A DNA stretch of 64,000 bases from Methanoregulaceae archaeon (GCA_015660885.1 JACTUB010000008.1:33718-97717), one strand, 5' to 3'; numbered from the stretch's first letter, positions 17,651-27,998 are shown. Translations and numbers: made by a program. The notes: generated by a model from the sequence alone, not told the origin.

Positions 17651-18514
17651 ATGCAGTCCTACTGGTTCGGTGACATCGAGGATAGGCGCTGCACAATGTT
17701 TGCCGGAGATACGGATGCAATCATTGATCGCGTTCAATCTGTTGTCACCCGTATGGACACATATATCCCCCCAGACTGGGAACAGGCAGTTCTCTGTGGT
17801 GCCTGCCATGACCGGCAAGAGTATCTTGCCACATTACAGACTGTTTGCATTGTTGCAGCCGAACGTTCAATCCGGGAGCGGTACTCAAAAAAAGACGCAG
17901 AACTGCTCCAGATGGTCAGGACGCTTGATGAAATTGATATGGTCATTAACCTGCTTTCTGAAAAGGCAGCAGAATGGTATCTTATCCGTCACCCGTCATT
18001 CTCCCGTAAGTATCGGAGGACCCCGTCACATGCGCTGGTAAAAACGATGCACGACAAAAGCAAGGGCGCACTCGGCAAAGTGACAGGAGAGATCGGACAG
18101 CTCGGAATTACCCGGACGATTCTTGCAAAGGAAGTATCTGGACGGGCAAACGACGTAATGCCCAATACAAGTGCCCTTATCGGTGGGCTCGTAGCTGCAA
18201 GACTCATGTCGCATGCCGGGGGGCTCCTTCCCCTCTCCCGGCTTCCGGCAAGCGCGATCCAGGTCCTTGGTGCCCGGACGGCATTGTTCTCGCATCTGAA
18301 AACCCGGTCCCCCTGTCCAAAGCATGGGATAATTTTTCAGCACCGGCGTGTGCACAACGCACCCCGGGACATCAGGGGCAAAGTTGCCCGGGTGCTTGCC
18401 GGAAAACTTGCTATTGCAGCTCGGATTGATTATTTCAGGGGAGTGGCAGAACCGGATTTTCTCGATACTGCGCAAAGGCGTATCGATGCGGTCGGGAAGG
18501 AGAGCGGACCGTGA
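17651..18514 (+). CDS. nop5: Box C/D snoRNP core protein Nop5
   Basis: A protein of 287 residues with a central coiled coil followed by the Nop domain: NTSALIGGLVAARLMSHAGG, SRLPASAIQVLGA, SPCPKHGIIFQH, then NAPRDIRGKVARVLAGKLAI. It bridges L7Ae-bound C/D guide RNA and fibrillarin in the 2'-O-methylation complex. It is shorter than many Nop5/56 proteins, lacking a long charged C-terminal tail. The stop overlaps the GTG start of fibrillarin, its partner. Confidence 0.93.
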   Translation: MQSYWFGDIEDRRCTMFAGDTDAIIDRVQSVVTRMDTYIPPDWEQAVLCGACHDRQEYLATLQTVCIVAAERSIRERYSKKDAELLQMVRTLDEIDMVINLLSEKAAEWYLIRHPSFSRKYRRTPSHALVKTMHDKSKGALGKVTGEIGQLGITRTILAKEVSGRANDVMPNTSALIGGLVAARLMSHAGGLLPLSRLPASAIQVLGARTALFSHLKTRSPCPKHGIIFQHRRVHNAPRDIRGKVARVLAGKLAIAARIDYFRGVAEPDFLDTAQRRIDAVGKESGP

Positions 18515-19119
18515 TCTGGATTGGTGATGTACTGGTATCTCAGGGTGAAGGGGCGGTTTACCGTGAGCGGATGCTGGACGGTGCGCGGGTATGGGACCCT
18601 TACCGGAGCAAGCTGTCTGCACTTTATTATTTGGGGAAAGGTATCGAACTCACCCCGGCAATGCGGGTATTGTACCTCGGAGCGGCAAATGGAACAACTG
18701 TTTCCCACGTAGCAGATTATGTTGAAGTCGTATACGCTGTGGAATTTGCCCCCCGCCCCATGCAGGACCTCTTGGAGGTGTGCCGGCGGCGAAGGAATAT
18801 CATACCGATCATGGCAGATGCAGCCCGTCCCGAACAGTATGCACCGCTGGTAGAATCTGTTGATCTTCTCTATCAGGATGTGGCGCAACCGGACCAGGCA
18901 GCAATAGTTCTGCGGAATTCTGTATTCTTAAAACCCGGGGGTATCATCATTCTCATGCTCAAAACCCGGAGTGTCGATGTACGAAAAGAACCCAATGAAG
19001 TCTTCAGTGATACCCTTGACCTGCTTACCTCAGCCGGACTTGTAATGAAAGAAAGTGAATGGCTTGCTCCATTCCACGCAGATCACGCAGCGATCATCTG
19101 CATAAAACCGGAAGCGTAA
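18511..19119 (+). CDS. flpA: Fibrillarin-like rRNA/tRNA 2'-O-methyltransferase
   Basis: A 202-residue SAM methyltransferase. Key segments are GARVWDPYRSKLSALYYLGK, the SAM-binding VLYLGAANGTTVSHVAD, VYAVEFAPRPMQDL, DLLYQDVAQPDQ and the late LKPGGIIILMLKTRSVD. It is the catalytic subunit of the C/D RNP. The start codon is GTG in a GTGA overlap with the nop5 stop. A DUF1614 gene follows 9 bases downstream. Confidence 0.94.
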   Translation: MIWIGDVLVSQGEGAVYRERMLDGARVWDPYRSKLSALYYLGKGIELTPAMRVLYLGAANGTTVSHVADYVEVVYAVEFAPRPMQDLLEVCRRRRNIIPIMADAARPEQYAPLVESVDLLYQDVAQPDQAAIVLRNSVFLKPGGIIILMLKTRSVDVRKEPNEVFSDTLDLLTSAGLVMKESEWLAPFHADHAAIICIKPEA

Positions 19120-19128
19120 GGGGTTGCG

Positions 19129-19845
19129 ATGAGCGACAAAGTCCGATCCTTTTCTGCCGGTCCGCTTTCAGTGATCGGTTTCATCATTCTCATCGGGCTT
19201 TTAATCCTCCTCATCCCGCTGTTCATACTCGGAATAATCGGAGCTGCATTTATAAAGCTGGGATTTTCCTGGATTTCTGCACTTGCTGTCGTACTGCTCA
19301 TGGTATTTGGGAGTTTTGTAAATATCCCGATGTACCGCCTCCGACGTGATATAATACATGTTTCCCGAAATGATGCACCCGACCAGATGGCAGACCCATA
19401 CCATTCCCCCTGCCCTGTCTGGGACACGCGAATCTCTCTTAACTTTGGTGGTGCAGTTATACCTGCAGGTGTGTCGATATATTTGCTCTATCGGGCTATC
19501 CTGGTCATGGGGCCTTCCCTTTTGATAACCGTATGCGCGGGGATCATCATGGTAACGGCCATAACCTTTGTATCAACGCGCAGAGCGACGAGTGCTGGTA
19601 TTCGCGTACCCCTGCTGATCCCCGGGCTTACTGCACTGCTCGTCAGCGCAATGCTTTCGGGAGGTACCGGGCTGACAGCTGCAGTAACTGCCTTTGTAAG
19701 CGGGACGATCGGGACGTTGTTAGGGGGAAATATCGCAAATATTTTCCGGATAAGTGATCTTGAAATATCCGAGGTAAGTATTGGCGGCGCCGGGACTTTT
19801 GGAGCCGTCTTTATCTGTTGCATCCTGCCGGCCCTGATTGCATAA
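19129..19845 (+). CDS. DUF1614-family membrane protein
   Basis: A membrane protein of 238 residues with about six hydrophobic helices. Diagnostic segments are INIPMYRLRR-like FVNIPMYRLRRDI, ISLNFGGAVIPAGVSIYLLY, VSTRRATSAGIRVPLLIPGL, and GTIGTLLGGNIANI near the end. DUF1614 proteins are of unknown function and common in archaea. It begins 9 bases after flpA and is probably the last gene of the nop5-flpA operon. Confidence 0.85.
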   Translation: MSDKVRSFSAGPLSVIGFIILIGLLILLIPLFILGIIGAAFIKLGFSWISALAVVLLMVFGSFVNIPMYRLRRDIIHVSRNDAPDQMADPYHSPCPVWDTRISLNFGGAVIPAGVSIYLLYRAILVMGPSLLITVCAGIIMVTAITFVSTRRATSAGIRVPLLIPGLTALLVSAMLSGGTGLTAAVTAFVSGTIGTLLGGNIANIFRISDLEISEVSIGGAGTFGAVFICCILPALIA

Positions 19846-19906
19846 GAACATGCGCAGGTGAAACCGGCAGATTCTGTCCAGATGAAAATAGAACACTGAA
19901 AAAAAA

Positions 19907-19979
19907 TAGCCCGGAGCAGATTCGAACTGCTGTCGGGGGATCCAGAGTCCCCCATGATTGACCGCTACACTACCGGGCT
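19907..19979 (-). tRNA. tRNA-Gln(CTG)
   Basis: A 73-nt tRNA. Acceptor AGCCCGG/CCGGGCT with discriminator A. The anticodon arm GGGGA-CTCTGGA-TCCCC gives CTG. T arm CAGCAGTTCGAATCTGCTC. No CCA encoded and no intron. Confidence 0.94.
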
Positions 19980-20034
19980 ATGTTCCTCTTATTTTTACTG
20001 CTGTATCTTAATTAAGGTGACGGACTGTCCCTGG

Positions 20035-20760
20035 TCATACACCGTTCGCCCGTCCGCACTTCTGGCATGCCCGACAGACATCCCGGACCGGCTGAATGAC
20101 TGCTCCCTTGCCGCAGAACGGTTCGATATCGTGTATATCGCGGAGATAGTAAATGTGGGGGATAAGGGAGACATGGATATATGTCCCGCACTGGACTCCA
20201 AGTTTTTCGGCGATTGATTTCTGGAGCTGGACGAGAGCATACATATTAGCCCCGGCAGCGGTGAGCATATCATTTGACCGGAAGATTACCCGCATATGAA
20301 GTCTGCCCTCCCGCAGGATACACTGAATAAGCTGGAGGCAGGGACAGGCATCGAGTTTCTCATCAATCACCGGGTTCCAGGTGATTGCAATCGCACGCCG
20401 TGATGTCGGATGCATTGCAAGTTTGTCTATAATATAGGCTATCTGGTCGATGTGCACCGGCTGCCCGTCTGCAACCAGTCGCTCCCCCCAGCCAAAGAGC
20501 CTGCCGTGGTAGTCGTACTCAAAGGTGGCATGGGAACCCTGTAACAGATCCCGGGCGTATTGTTCTACAAACCTCTGCTGGAACCGGGAGTGCTGACTTA
20601 CCATAGGTTCTGCCATCGGTGTATCAACCTGCAGGGAAACTTCCTCGAACTCTATGGTCGCCTCGGCATCTTCAGTCTGCAGAACCCAGCCTTTCTCCAG
20701 GATCATTTTGATGACCAGCTCGTGTGCCAGTCCGATACTTGGCGCCCGGATTATTCTCAT
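20035..20760 (-). CDS. thyA: Thymidylate synthase (archaeal ThyA type)
   Basis: The 241-residue product shows TSRRAIAITWNP (residues 119-130, the Arg pair that holds phosphate), CPCLQLIQC with the catalytic Cys near 141, SNDMLTAAGANMYAL and GTYIHVSLIPHIY. It converts dUMP to dTMP using a methylene pterin; methanogen enzymes are thought to use H4MPT derivatives. The C-terminus carries an extra cysteine cluster, CRACQKCGRANGV, that could bind a metal. The gene is single, with a downstream tRNA-Gln on the same strand. Confidence 0.9.
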   Translation of the reverse strand: MRIIRAPSIGLAHELVIKMILEKGWVLQTEDAEATIEFEEVSLQVDTPMAEPMVSQHSRFQQRFVEQYARDLLQGSHATFEYDYHGRLFGWGERLVADGQPVHIDQIAYIIDKLAMHPTSRRAIAITWNPVIDEKLDACPCLQLIQCILREGRLHMRVIFRSNDMLTAAGANMYALVQLQKSIAEKLGVQCGTYIHVSLIPHIYYLRDIHDIEPFCGKGAVIQPVRDVCRACQKCGRANGV

Positions 20761-21247
20761 AAAAAAAGGTGTGTCATGGTAGATTGTATATGTGTTGAAA
20801 TGATATGAGGGAGAAAAAAGCCGTTATCGCTCCATAATTAGATCTTCGGGTCTGACAGTAGAACCTTACAAAAGGGCTGTCGGGGCACCTTACTGCATCT
20901 TATTTGATGTAAAAATCGCTGGCATTCCTCAGAAAATAGGTACACATTTAAATTTATATGTAATATTATGTTCACACTAAGTATGGCAAATGCAAAAATG
21001 TGACTATTCAGGGAAACTGAATGAACAGTAAAAAACTCATTTTAATCGCTCTGATTAAGAAACAGACGGCATTTGTGGCTCAAAATCCCCAAAAAAACTG
21101 ACCACAAAGGATATATTACCTCTTTTACAAATACTCTTCCATATTCCGTTTAAACGGAGTATGGGGCTCGCAGAACAGATATTCGGCATCTGTCGAAATC
21201 GTTCTCGGCTTGAAATGTATGATGTAAACTTTGGAGGAATTGAAAGA
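20761..21247 (+). other. Gene-free upstream region of the S-layer gene
   Basis: About 490 bp without a coding gene. It holds AT-rich TATA-like elements (ATTTAAATTTATATG near 20946 and ATATATTACC near 21110) and a 14-bp palindrome at 21145-21158. A long leader ends in a strong GGAGG 10 bases before the S-layer ATG. A long leader with a strong ribosome binding site fits a very highly expressed gene. Confidence 0.6.
21145..21158. promoter_or_regulatory. 14-bp palindrome TCCGTTTAAACGGA in S-layer leader
   Basis: A perfect self-complementary sequence about 90 bases before the S-layer start codon. Its centre TTTAAA could itself act as the TATA element. It may be an operator or an RNA hairpin in the leader. 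Confidence 0.4.
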
Positions 21248-24013
21248 ATGACTAAGCGATTAACTATCGCACTTGTTGCACTTGCGATGTTCGTGCTCGT
21301 TGCAGTATTGCCGGTGTCGGCATTTTACAACGGCAACTACTATGTTGTAGCACCGAACATCAACCAGGGCGCGACAGTGTTTATTGGAGAACAGGGCCTC
21401 AATGTAGTAAATGCCCTTAACTCAGCAAGAGGTGCAAGTACCTCAACTAAGATCGGCTGGTGGGCATCATCAGCAAATCCAGCAAGTAGCCCGTATTCAC
21501 AGTCCTTTGACTTTGGTGCCACCGGAGCCAATTCATTAACTCTTGGTGATACCTTTGTCGGCTATACCGGCAACTGGTATGTGGTTGACCCGACTACTGG
21601 TTTCCAGTTAAATCCAAACGCTGTTGTATTCAACGTTCAGGACCCAACACTCGCCATTAATGTCTGGGACTGGGACCAGAGCGCTGATGTAACCAGCAAG
21701 TCGGTTCCGCAGGGTGAGACCCTTGGATTCAAGGTGTCCACTAACATGATCGCTGCACTTGATCCAGTTCACCGGTTCCCGGTTATTGGTGTTAAGGGTT
21801 CAACTACCGTTAACGATCCCGGTGACGGTTACATAAACATACGGGTAAAGGATGAAACAGGTGCCACCTTCACCGCTCTGTATAATGACACTGTTGCGAA
21901 TGGCGGAGCATTGCAGACCCTGAGTTCGCTCAATGTATCGGATTCCCCGTACTTCTGGGGTCTCGAGCCCGGTACAGTCTTAACTCCCGGAACAATGGGT
22001 AACTGGTCAACAGGCGCACTTAACGGAAACGGTCAGCAGGCATACGCAATCGGAACGTACACCGTCTGGGCAGAGTCCAAGCTCAACAACATGAAGGACA
22101 ACTACAAGAACGGTGGCGTAGATTACACCACAAAGACTATCTCTCAGACCGTTACCGTCTCGCTTGTCTCCAACACCGTGAAGATTGAAGCGAACAAGGA
22201 TTCCGTTGTCCGCAGCAAGCCGTTCTCGGTTACTATCACCGGTAAGCCCAAGACACCCTACATTCTCTGGGTAAAAGGCACTTCCAATCTGGCAGGCGGA
22301 CTTGACGGACAGCCCCCACTGGTCAATTCCGGTCAGGATGGCGTGACGTATATTGCAATGTGTGCAACTGCAGCTGACCAGAAGGCAGCAGCAGTAGCTA
22401 CCGGCAATTCTGTTCTTGGTCTCGCAGGTTCCGCTCTTGGCTATGCATACCAGAATGCTGGTGCAGGCCGTGTTGTGTTTGATGATGTAAGTCATGTCAC
22501 TGACACTGGTTTTGGTACCCTGACTGCAGTAAAAGTCACAACACTACCAACTGGTGTAAGAACTGTAGAATTCGCTACCACAAACTGGACCAAGGCACAG
22601 AAGTACACCATCCGTGTTGAGCAGAACTTCGGAACTACCGCCGCCCCCTCCTTCAAGTCTGATGAAGTAGATGTGAAGGTCGAAAAGGGTGCAGTCACTA
22701 TTGTGGCAGCCGGCGACCAGAGCTACTACCTTGGTGAGGAGGTCAAGTTCTCCGGTACCAACACCGAATCGTACAAGACCTACCTGTTCATCATTGGACC
22801 GAACCTTAATGATAACGGGGCAGAACTTACCGCTCCACGGACCAGTGTCATCAACGAGAACGCCGATACATTCGTGCAAGCTGATGTAGCGGGAGACAAC
22901 ACCTGGTCCTACAAGTGGGGAACGGCCACAATTCCGCTCGATGCAGGTACATACACAGTCTATGCAGTCAGCCAGCCTGTAGACAGGGCACCTGATGATA
23001 TCGCTAATGCAGCATACGGCACTGTTTCCATCATCATCAAGAAACCGTTCGTCTCTGCAACAGCATCGCAGTCCACCGTCGCCAAGGGCGACAGAGTCTA
23101 CATCACCGGTACCGCTGAAGGTCAGCCATCACCTGGTGTCGCGATCTGGATACTCGGCAAGAACTATGCTGTCTACCAGACAGAATCTGTAAACTCTGAC
23201 TCGTCATTCAGCTATGAGGTCAAACAGGCAGACACCAAGACACTGACTTCAGGTCAGTACTTCGTTGTTGTCCAGCACCCGATGGCGAACAACCAGTTCG
23301 ATATTGATCTAAATCCATCCGCAAGCGGCCGCCTTGCCGGCGATACCCCAATTTACGTCAGGAATGAGGTCCTCGGCACTACCGGAACCAATGTCTTCCT
23401 GATCAACGGCGCAGGAGCCCTTCAGGGATCCGATGCAGCTGAGGCACTTGTCCAGGCTATCAACGACCCGAATGTCGACGATACCTACACCAAGCTCCAG
23501 TTCCTGGTTGAGCAACCAGTCATCAATATCAACCCGATTGGCGACAGGCATGTTGGCGATAAGTTCACCATCACTGCACAGACCAACCTCGCGGTAGATG
23601 ACGAAGTTCTCGTACAGGTCTACTCATCATCATTCAAGCCGACTGAGAAGAGCCAGAGCGGTGAGTTCAGCGGCGCAACCGGTACGGTTAAAGTCACCGC
23701 AGGTGACGGCGGTCTGAATGCGCTCTCGTTCGATATTGATGCATCAACATTCAAACCGGACGAGTACATCGTTACTATGGACGCAGTCATTCAGGATGCT
23801 ACCGGCACTGCACTGTTCAACGTTCTTGAAGGCCCTGCCCCAACCGCAGTACCGACAACCGTTGTAACAACTGCAGTTCCGACCACAGTCGCAACACCCG
23901 TCCCGACAACAGCAACCCCCACCCCGACCCCGACTCAGTCGCCCGGGTATGGTGCATTGATTGCATTAATCGGTCTCGGTGCAGTTGCGTTTATCGTCGT
24001 GCGCAGGCACTGA
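21248..24013 (+). CDS. Major S-layer protein with DUF3821 domain and PGF-CTERM-like anchor
   Basis: A 921-residue secreted protein. It has a signal peptide (residues 1-25, ending PVSA before FYNGNYY), then the DUF3821 start YYVVAPNINQGATVFIGEQG. Several Ig-like beta domains follow, with repeated motifs such as VTITGKPKTPYILWV, YYLGEEVKFSGTNTES and GDRVYITGTAEGQPSPGV. Then come a Thr/Pro-rich linker of about 35 residues and a terminal SPGYG plus hydrophobic helix and VVRRH. The tail pattern matches archaeosortase substrates. The start at 21248 is fixed by GGAGG and the signal peptide. Low Lys/Arg codon bias and strong signals suggest the main wall protein. Confidence 0.9.
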   Translation: MTKRLTIALVALAMFVLVAVLPVSAFYNGNYYVVAPNINQGATVFIGEQGLNVVNALNSARGASTSTKIGWWASSANPASSPYSQSFDFGATGANSLTLGDTFVGYTGNWYVVDPTTGFQLNPNAVVFNVQDPTLAINVWDWDQSADVTSKSVPQGETLGFKVSTNMIAALDPVHRFPVIGVKGSTTVNDPGDGYINIRVKDETGATFTALYNDTVANGGALQTLSSLNVSDSPYFWGLEPGTVLTPGTMGNWSTGALNGNGQQAYAIGTYTVWAESKLNNMKDNYKNGGVDYTTKTISQTVTVSLVSNTVKIEANKDSVVRSKPFSVTITGKPKTPYILWVKGTSNLAGGLDGQPPLVNSGQDGVTYIAMCATAADQKAAAVATGNSVLGLAGSALGYAYQNAGAGRVVFDDVSHVTDTGFGTLTAVKVTTLPTGVRTVEFATTNWTKAQKYTIRVEQNFGTTAAPSFKSDEVDVKVEKGAVTIVAAGDQSYYLGEEVKFSGTNTESYKTYLFIIGPNLNDNGAELTAPRTSVINENADTFVQADVAGDNTWSYKWGTATIPLDAGTYTVYAVSQPVDRAPDDIANAAYGTVSIIIKKPFVSATASQSTVAKGDRVYITGTAEGQPSPGVAIWILGKNYAVYQTESVNSDSSFSYEVKQADTKTLTSGQYFVVVQHPMANNQFDIDLNPSASGRLAGDTPIYVRNEVLGTTGTNVFLINGAGALQGSDAAEALVQAINDPNVDDTYTKLQFLVEQPVININPIGDRHVGDKFTITAQTNLAVDDEVLVQVYSSSFKPTEKSQSGEFSGATGTVKVTAGDGGLNALSFDIDASTFKPDEYIVTMDAVIQDATGTALFNVLEGPAPTAVPTTVVTTAVPTTVATPVPTTATPTPTPTQSPGYGALIALIGLGAVAFIVVRRH

Positions 24014-24031
24014 ACTAAAATCTAAAATCTC

Positions 24032-24039
24032 TTTTTTTT
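24032..24039 (+). terminator. Oligo-T terminator of the S-layer gene
   Basis: Eight consecutive T residues 19 bases after the S-layer stop codon, the usual archaeal U-tract signal. Confidence 0.6.
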
Positions 24040-24220
24040 CCGACTCTTTCCTTATAATAAACCAGATTTGTGCTTTTTCTCACTCCTGCACGGATTTTAA
24101 CGGTATCTTCCGATATGAATTCAGGGAATGGTACTCTTTTATTGGCCAATGCAATCAACGTAGATGTGAGAAATATGCATTCATGGGATGCTTCACCATC
24201 TGAGTGAGGAGATCAGATCA

Positions 24221-25744
24221 ATGAAATTAAATGTAAAAAATCTGGATATTGCATCGCGGGGTGTGCTGCTTAATCGTGCGGACGCTCGTACCATCGGGGT
24301 GCTCGATGGTGACAGAGTTCAGGTAATCAATCCAAAAAATGGTGTTTCGGTTGCGGCTTTTGTGGAGACAACGTCAACCATTACCCCGCAGGGAACGATA
24401 GGTATCTATCGCTTCACAAACGAGAGACTTCATCTTGAGGAAGGTGCTGAGATAGAAGTCAGGGAAGCGGCGAGACCTGCATCCCTTGACTATGTCAAGA
24501 AGAAAATGGATGGTGGCAAAATCTCCAAAGAGGAGATGCTGACTATCATCAAAGATATTGTGAGCGACGATCTGTCCTCAGCGGAAATCACGGCCTTTAT
24601 CATTGCATCGTATATTAATCCGCTTGATATGGATGAAGTGGAGCACCTCACCCGTGCCATGGTTGAAACCGGCGAACGCATAAAGTTTGCATCAAGGCCA
24701 ATAGTGGATAAGCATTCAATCGGTGGTGTTCCTGGCAATAAGATCTCTTTACTCGTTGTTCCGATTATCGCTGCAAGCGGGCTTAAGATACCCAAAACAA
24801 GTTCGCGTGCGATTACCGGGGCAGGTGGCACTGCCGATCTCATGGAAGTCCTGACGAATGTCGAGTTTTCTGCAGCGGAAGTGCAGAAGATGACCGAAAA
24901 GGTAGGCGGAGTCATAGTGTGGGGAGGTGCGACCAACATCGCTCCTGCAGACGATCGCATCATCATTCAGGAATATCCGTTTAAAATCGATGCCCGTGGT
25001 CAGATGCTGGCAAGCGTCATGGCAAAAAAATTTGCGGTGGGAGCCAATCTTGTTGTAATCGATATTCCGGTCGGGCAGCATACCAAGGTCCCCGGCATGC
25101 AGGAAGGGAGAAAACTTGCCCGTGATTTTATCGAACTTGGCGAACGTCTCAACATGAAAGTCGAGTGTGCGCTGACGTATGGGGATATCCCTGTTGGCCG
25201 CAGCATAGGTCCGAAACTTGAGGTGATTGAAGCTCTCCGGGTGCTAGAGGGTGCAACTGAACCGAACTCCTTTATCCAGAAGAGCTTGTCTCTTGCGGGT
25301 ATTGCCCTTGAGATGTCAGGCAAGGCTGCACGAGGTACCGGCACTGCCATGGCACAGGATATCCTCCAGAAAGGAAAGGCACTTGAGAAATTCCGCCAGA
25401 TCATAGAGATCCAGGGGGGTGATCCAAATGTTAAATCAGGAGACATTATCCCCGGGGAGCACCAGTTTGTGGTGAACTCCCCATCATCCGGGTATGTGAT
25501 TGAGATGAATAACCTGTCACTCATCACCCTTGCCCGTATTGCAGGAGCCCCCCATGATCCTGGCGCCGGCATTCTCCTGCATGCAAAAAAGGGCAATCTC
25601 ATCAAAGCCGGGGAACCTCTCTTTACTATTTATGCCGAACGGAGCTGGAGGCTGCAGAAAGCGATGGAGGATGGACGGCGTCTCATGCCAATCCTTGTTG
25701 AAGGGATGCTTTTGGACCGGGTGCCGTCATTATCGGAGATTTAG
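24221..25744 (+). CDS. deoA: AMP phosphorylase
   Basis: A 507-residue enzyme of the nucleoside phosphorylase family in its archaeal long form. It has an N-terminal extension (residues 1-80) followed by the pyrimidine phosphorylase fold: [58 protein letters not shown] and [16 protein letters not shown]. It cleaves AMP with phosphate to ribose-1,5-bisphosphate and adenine in the archaeal AMP-to-RuBisCO salvage pathway. Its partner genes are not in the window. The ATG at 24221 has GAGGAG upstream and matches homologues. Confidence 0.92.
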   Translation: MKLNVKNLDIASRGVLLNRADARTIGVLDGDRVQVINPKNGVSVAAFVETTSTITPQGTIGIYRFTNERLHLEEGAEIEVREAARPASLDYVKKKMDGGKISKEEMLTIIKDIVSDDLSSAEITAFIIASYINPLDMDEVEHLTRAMVETGERIKFASRPIVDKHSIGGVPGNKISLLVVPIIAASGLKIPKTSSRAITGAGGTADLMEVLTNVEFSAAEVQKMTEKVGGVIVWGGATNIAPADDRIIIQEYPFKIDARGQMLASVMAKKFAVGANLVVIDIPVGQHTKVPGMQEGRKLARDFIELGERLNMKVECALTYGDIPVGRSIGPKLEVIEALRVLEGATEPNSFIQKSLSLAGIALEMSGKAARGTGTAMAQDILQKGKALEKFRQIIEIQGGDPNVKSGDIIPGEHQFVVNSPSSGYVIEMNNLSLITLARIAGAPHDPGAGILLHAKKGNLIKAGEPLFTIYAERSWRLQKAMEDGRRLMPILVEGMLLDRVPSLSEI

Positions 25745-25783
25745 ACCGATGTGCTCAAATACGAGCATGAAGGGATATTCATT

Positions 25784-27175
25784 ATGTTCAGACAGAGAAA
25801 TCGTCTCATTTTTGTCCTGCTGTGCACTCTCCTTCTCTGCAGCTCCGCATATGCAACGGTACTGCAAATCACAGTAGTTGATAGTACTGATAATACAACA
25901 ATTCCTCTTGCCGCAGTGTTTCTGAATGGGGTCGATTATGCAAGAACAGATACTAACGGCCAGGTTTTTCTCACTCATCCCGGATTAGATGACCAGCTGA
26001 TCCGGGTTTCCATGCCAGGGTATACAGACTGGGAAAAACTTGTGGATAAGAACGAAACTTCAGTCCTGGTAAACCTGAGCCGGAAGAGTCTTTTTCTGAC
26101 AGTAACTCTCTATGATTCTGATTCCCTTGGTTCTGTAGCAGGAGCCCGGGTGAACCTTTCCGGGGAAAATCTGACGCAGACAAACCTGACAGATGCCGGG
26201 GGTTCAGTAACCTTTGAGGTAAATGCAACAACTTTGTATTCTCTAGCCATCACCGCTCCGGATTACCTGTCACGTGAGAATGTAGTTGACATAGGTACTG
26301 ATGATAAGGATGCTCAATACTGGCTTCTCCCGTCCAACCGGTTCTCTTTTGTGATAAAAGACAAAGATGGTTTGATGGCCATTCCTGATGCCGAAGTACG
26401 CATCGATACCATACTTGCAGGAAAAACCGATGCCAGAGGAGTTCTGACAACACCTATCATACGGGGCAAAGTGCATACTATCGAGATTAATAAGTCAGGC
26501 TACCAGACATTTAATGAATCAAAAGTAATCAATGAAACCGATGCCCTCTATTCGGTTGTGCTTACGAAAGCACCATTAGGCGCGTTCATATCCGTTTTTG
26601 ATGAAAATCAGGCTCCGGTTAATGGAACAGAAATTTATATTAATGGGACTTTGTCTGGAATTACTAACCAGTTTGGACGCAGTACGTTTCCCAACCTTGT
26701 TTCCGGTTCATATGCTGTCGACGTCAGAAAAACCGGTTATGTGTCACTGAATCGTACGATATCCGTAGCCAATTCAGGGGAAGAATTTACATTTGAGATG
26801 CCCTTTGAAAATGCAGATCTTACGATTTTTGTCGAAGAAAAAGACCAGAAAATGCTGCCAAATGTCACTATCCTCATCAACGACAAAATATCAGGATTTA
26901 CCGATGATCACGGTCAGTATAGTACCAAGGTCAAATTCAATACGCTTTACAATATTACAGCGGCAAAGGATACGTACCAGACAGTTTCGATCCAGAAACA
27001 GTTTGTTCAGGGAAATGCATCTGTATCAATAACTCTTGTCATGGAAAAGAGTCTCGACTGGGGACTTATCACGCTTATCGTCATCGGAGCAGCCGGCATT
27101 CTTGTATTGTTAGGTATCATCAGGATGTTTGGCGGTCGGAAGCGCCGACATGTTGTGAGAAAAAATGATATATAA
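25784..27175 (+). CDS. Secreted, membrane-anchored repeat protein with carboxypeptidase-regulatory-like domains
   Basis: A 463-residue surface protein. A signal peptide (about residues 1-24, FVLLCTLLLCSSAYA) is followed by five beta-sandwich repeats of about 80 residues. Each has a core like VAGARVNLSGE...TDAGGSVTF or VNGTEIYINGTLSGITNQFG. A C-terminal membrane helix (LITLIVIGAAGILVLLGIIR) ends in a basic tail. The repeats resemble carboxypeptidase-regulatory/Cna-B domains, used for adhesion or structure. It starts about 40 bases after AMP phosphorylase; a GTG at 25751 is an alternative start. Confidence 0.8.
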   Translation: MFRQRNRLIFVLLCTLLLCSSAYATVLQITVVDSTDNTTIPLAAVFLNGVDYARTDTNGQVFLTHPGLDDQLIRVSMPGYTDWEKLVDKNETSVLVNLSRKSLFLTVTLYDSDSLGSVAGARVNLSGENLTQTNLTDAGGSVTFEVNATTLYSLAITAPDYLSRENVVDIGTDDKDAQYWLLPSNRFSFVIKDKDGLMAIPDAEVRIDTILAGKTDARGVLTTPIIRGKVHTIEINKSGYQTFNESKVINETDALYSVVLTKAPLGAFISVFDENQAPVNGTEIYINGTLSGITNQFGRSTFPNLVSGSYAVDVRKTGYVSLNRTISVANSGEEFTFEMPFENADLTIFVEEKDQKMLPNVTILINDKISGFTDDHGQYSTKVKFNTLYNITAAKDTYQTVSIQKQFVQGNASVSITLVMEKSLDWGLITLIVIGAAGILVLLGIIRMFGGRKRRHVVRKNDI

Positions 27176-27503
27176 ATTTTTAGTATATAATACCATTTTA
27201 ACAGCAACTCGAAAAGAAAATTACGATGAAAAAAGGGAAAAATAATATGTCCAAAATGCAGGTCAAAAAAAGTAAAGGTACTATTCAAGGGGAAAAGGAA
27301 ATATTCCCCATGTAAATATGAATTTATATCACATCGGGTTCCTCTCTTTCTTACAAGGGATTAACGGGAAAGAAATCATCAGATGGTTCCTTCCGGGACA
27401 GGGCAGTCAGAACATATCTCTTAGGACCCGGATAAAACGAATAAGAGTTGTGAGAGTCCTTACAATCTATCCGGACATCTCTGACAAAAGACGTGCCGGA
27501 GAT

Positions 27504-27998
27504 CTTTTCCAGTACAATCGAAGTGCACGATACTTATCTCGCGGCCAATGAAAGAACAAACGAAGATCAGTCCGAGATTACGGATCCCGATGAGGACCGG
27601 CTATAAAGAGACAACCGGATCCGGGATACTCAGTCGGAATGGTACTATCAGGGCCGGTTGTTGACAATGTTGGGGGCTGAATCAGTTCAACCTCTCATCT
27701 CAAGAAAAGTTTGAACGGTTTTATTGTCTGTTCAGATACCTGGAAAGCATACAACGTTATAGCTTCACGAAGGGATGTTCATCGTCTTGTCAATCACAGT
27801 GAAAAACAATATTGTGACGGAAAAGGTGATCATAATAATGGTCGGGAGGATTATGAGGATAGCCGACGTGAAAACTGGTATCGAAAGGATGTATCCTACG
27901 TGAAATAATGCTTCTCTGGGTGGGAGAATATGTCAGGAAGTACAGCCGGAGAAATGAAAATAATAATTTAAAAGTGGACGTATTATCAATCTGTTAAA
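27504..27998 (+). pseudogene. Decayed IS1595-type (ISXO2-like) transposase
   Basis: Fragments in several frames match the order of an IS1595 DDE transposase. STIEVHDTYLAANERTNED (27507-27563) corresponds to the IEIDETYIGGKEKN region. VCSDTWKAYN (from about 27726) corresponds to the SDxWxAY catalytic region. RLVNHSEKQYCDGKGDHNNG is followed by WVGEYVRKYSRRNENN in another frame, the usual C-terminus. Internal stops at about 27604 and 27906 show it is dead. No inverted repeats were found by eye. The rest of 27176-28053 shows no gene. Confidence 0.75.

Noticed and set aside
22007..22495. 162-codon open frame on the minus strand inside the S-layer gene
   Set aside because: It is wholly antisense to a well-supported gene. 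Its Cys-rich composition comes from reversed Thr/Gly/Ala codons and it has no ribosome binding site.
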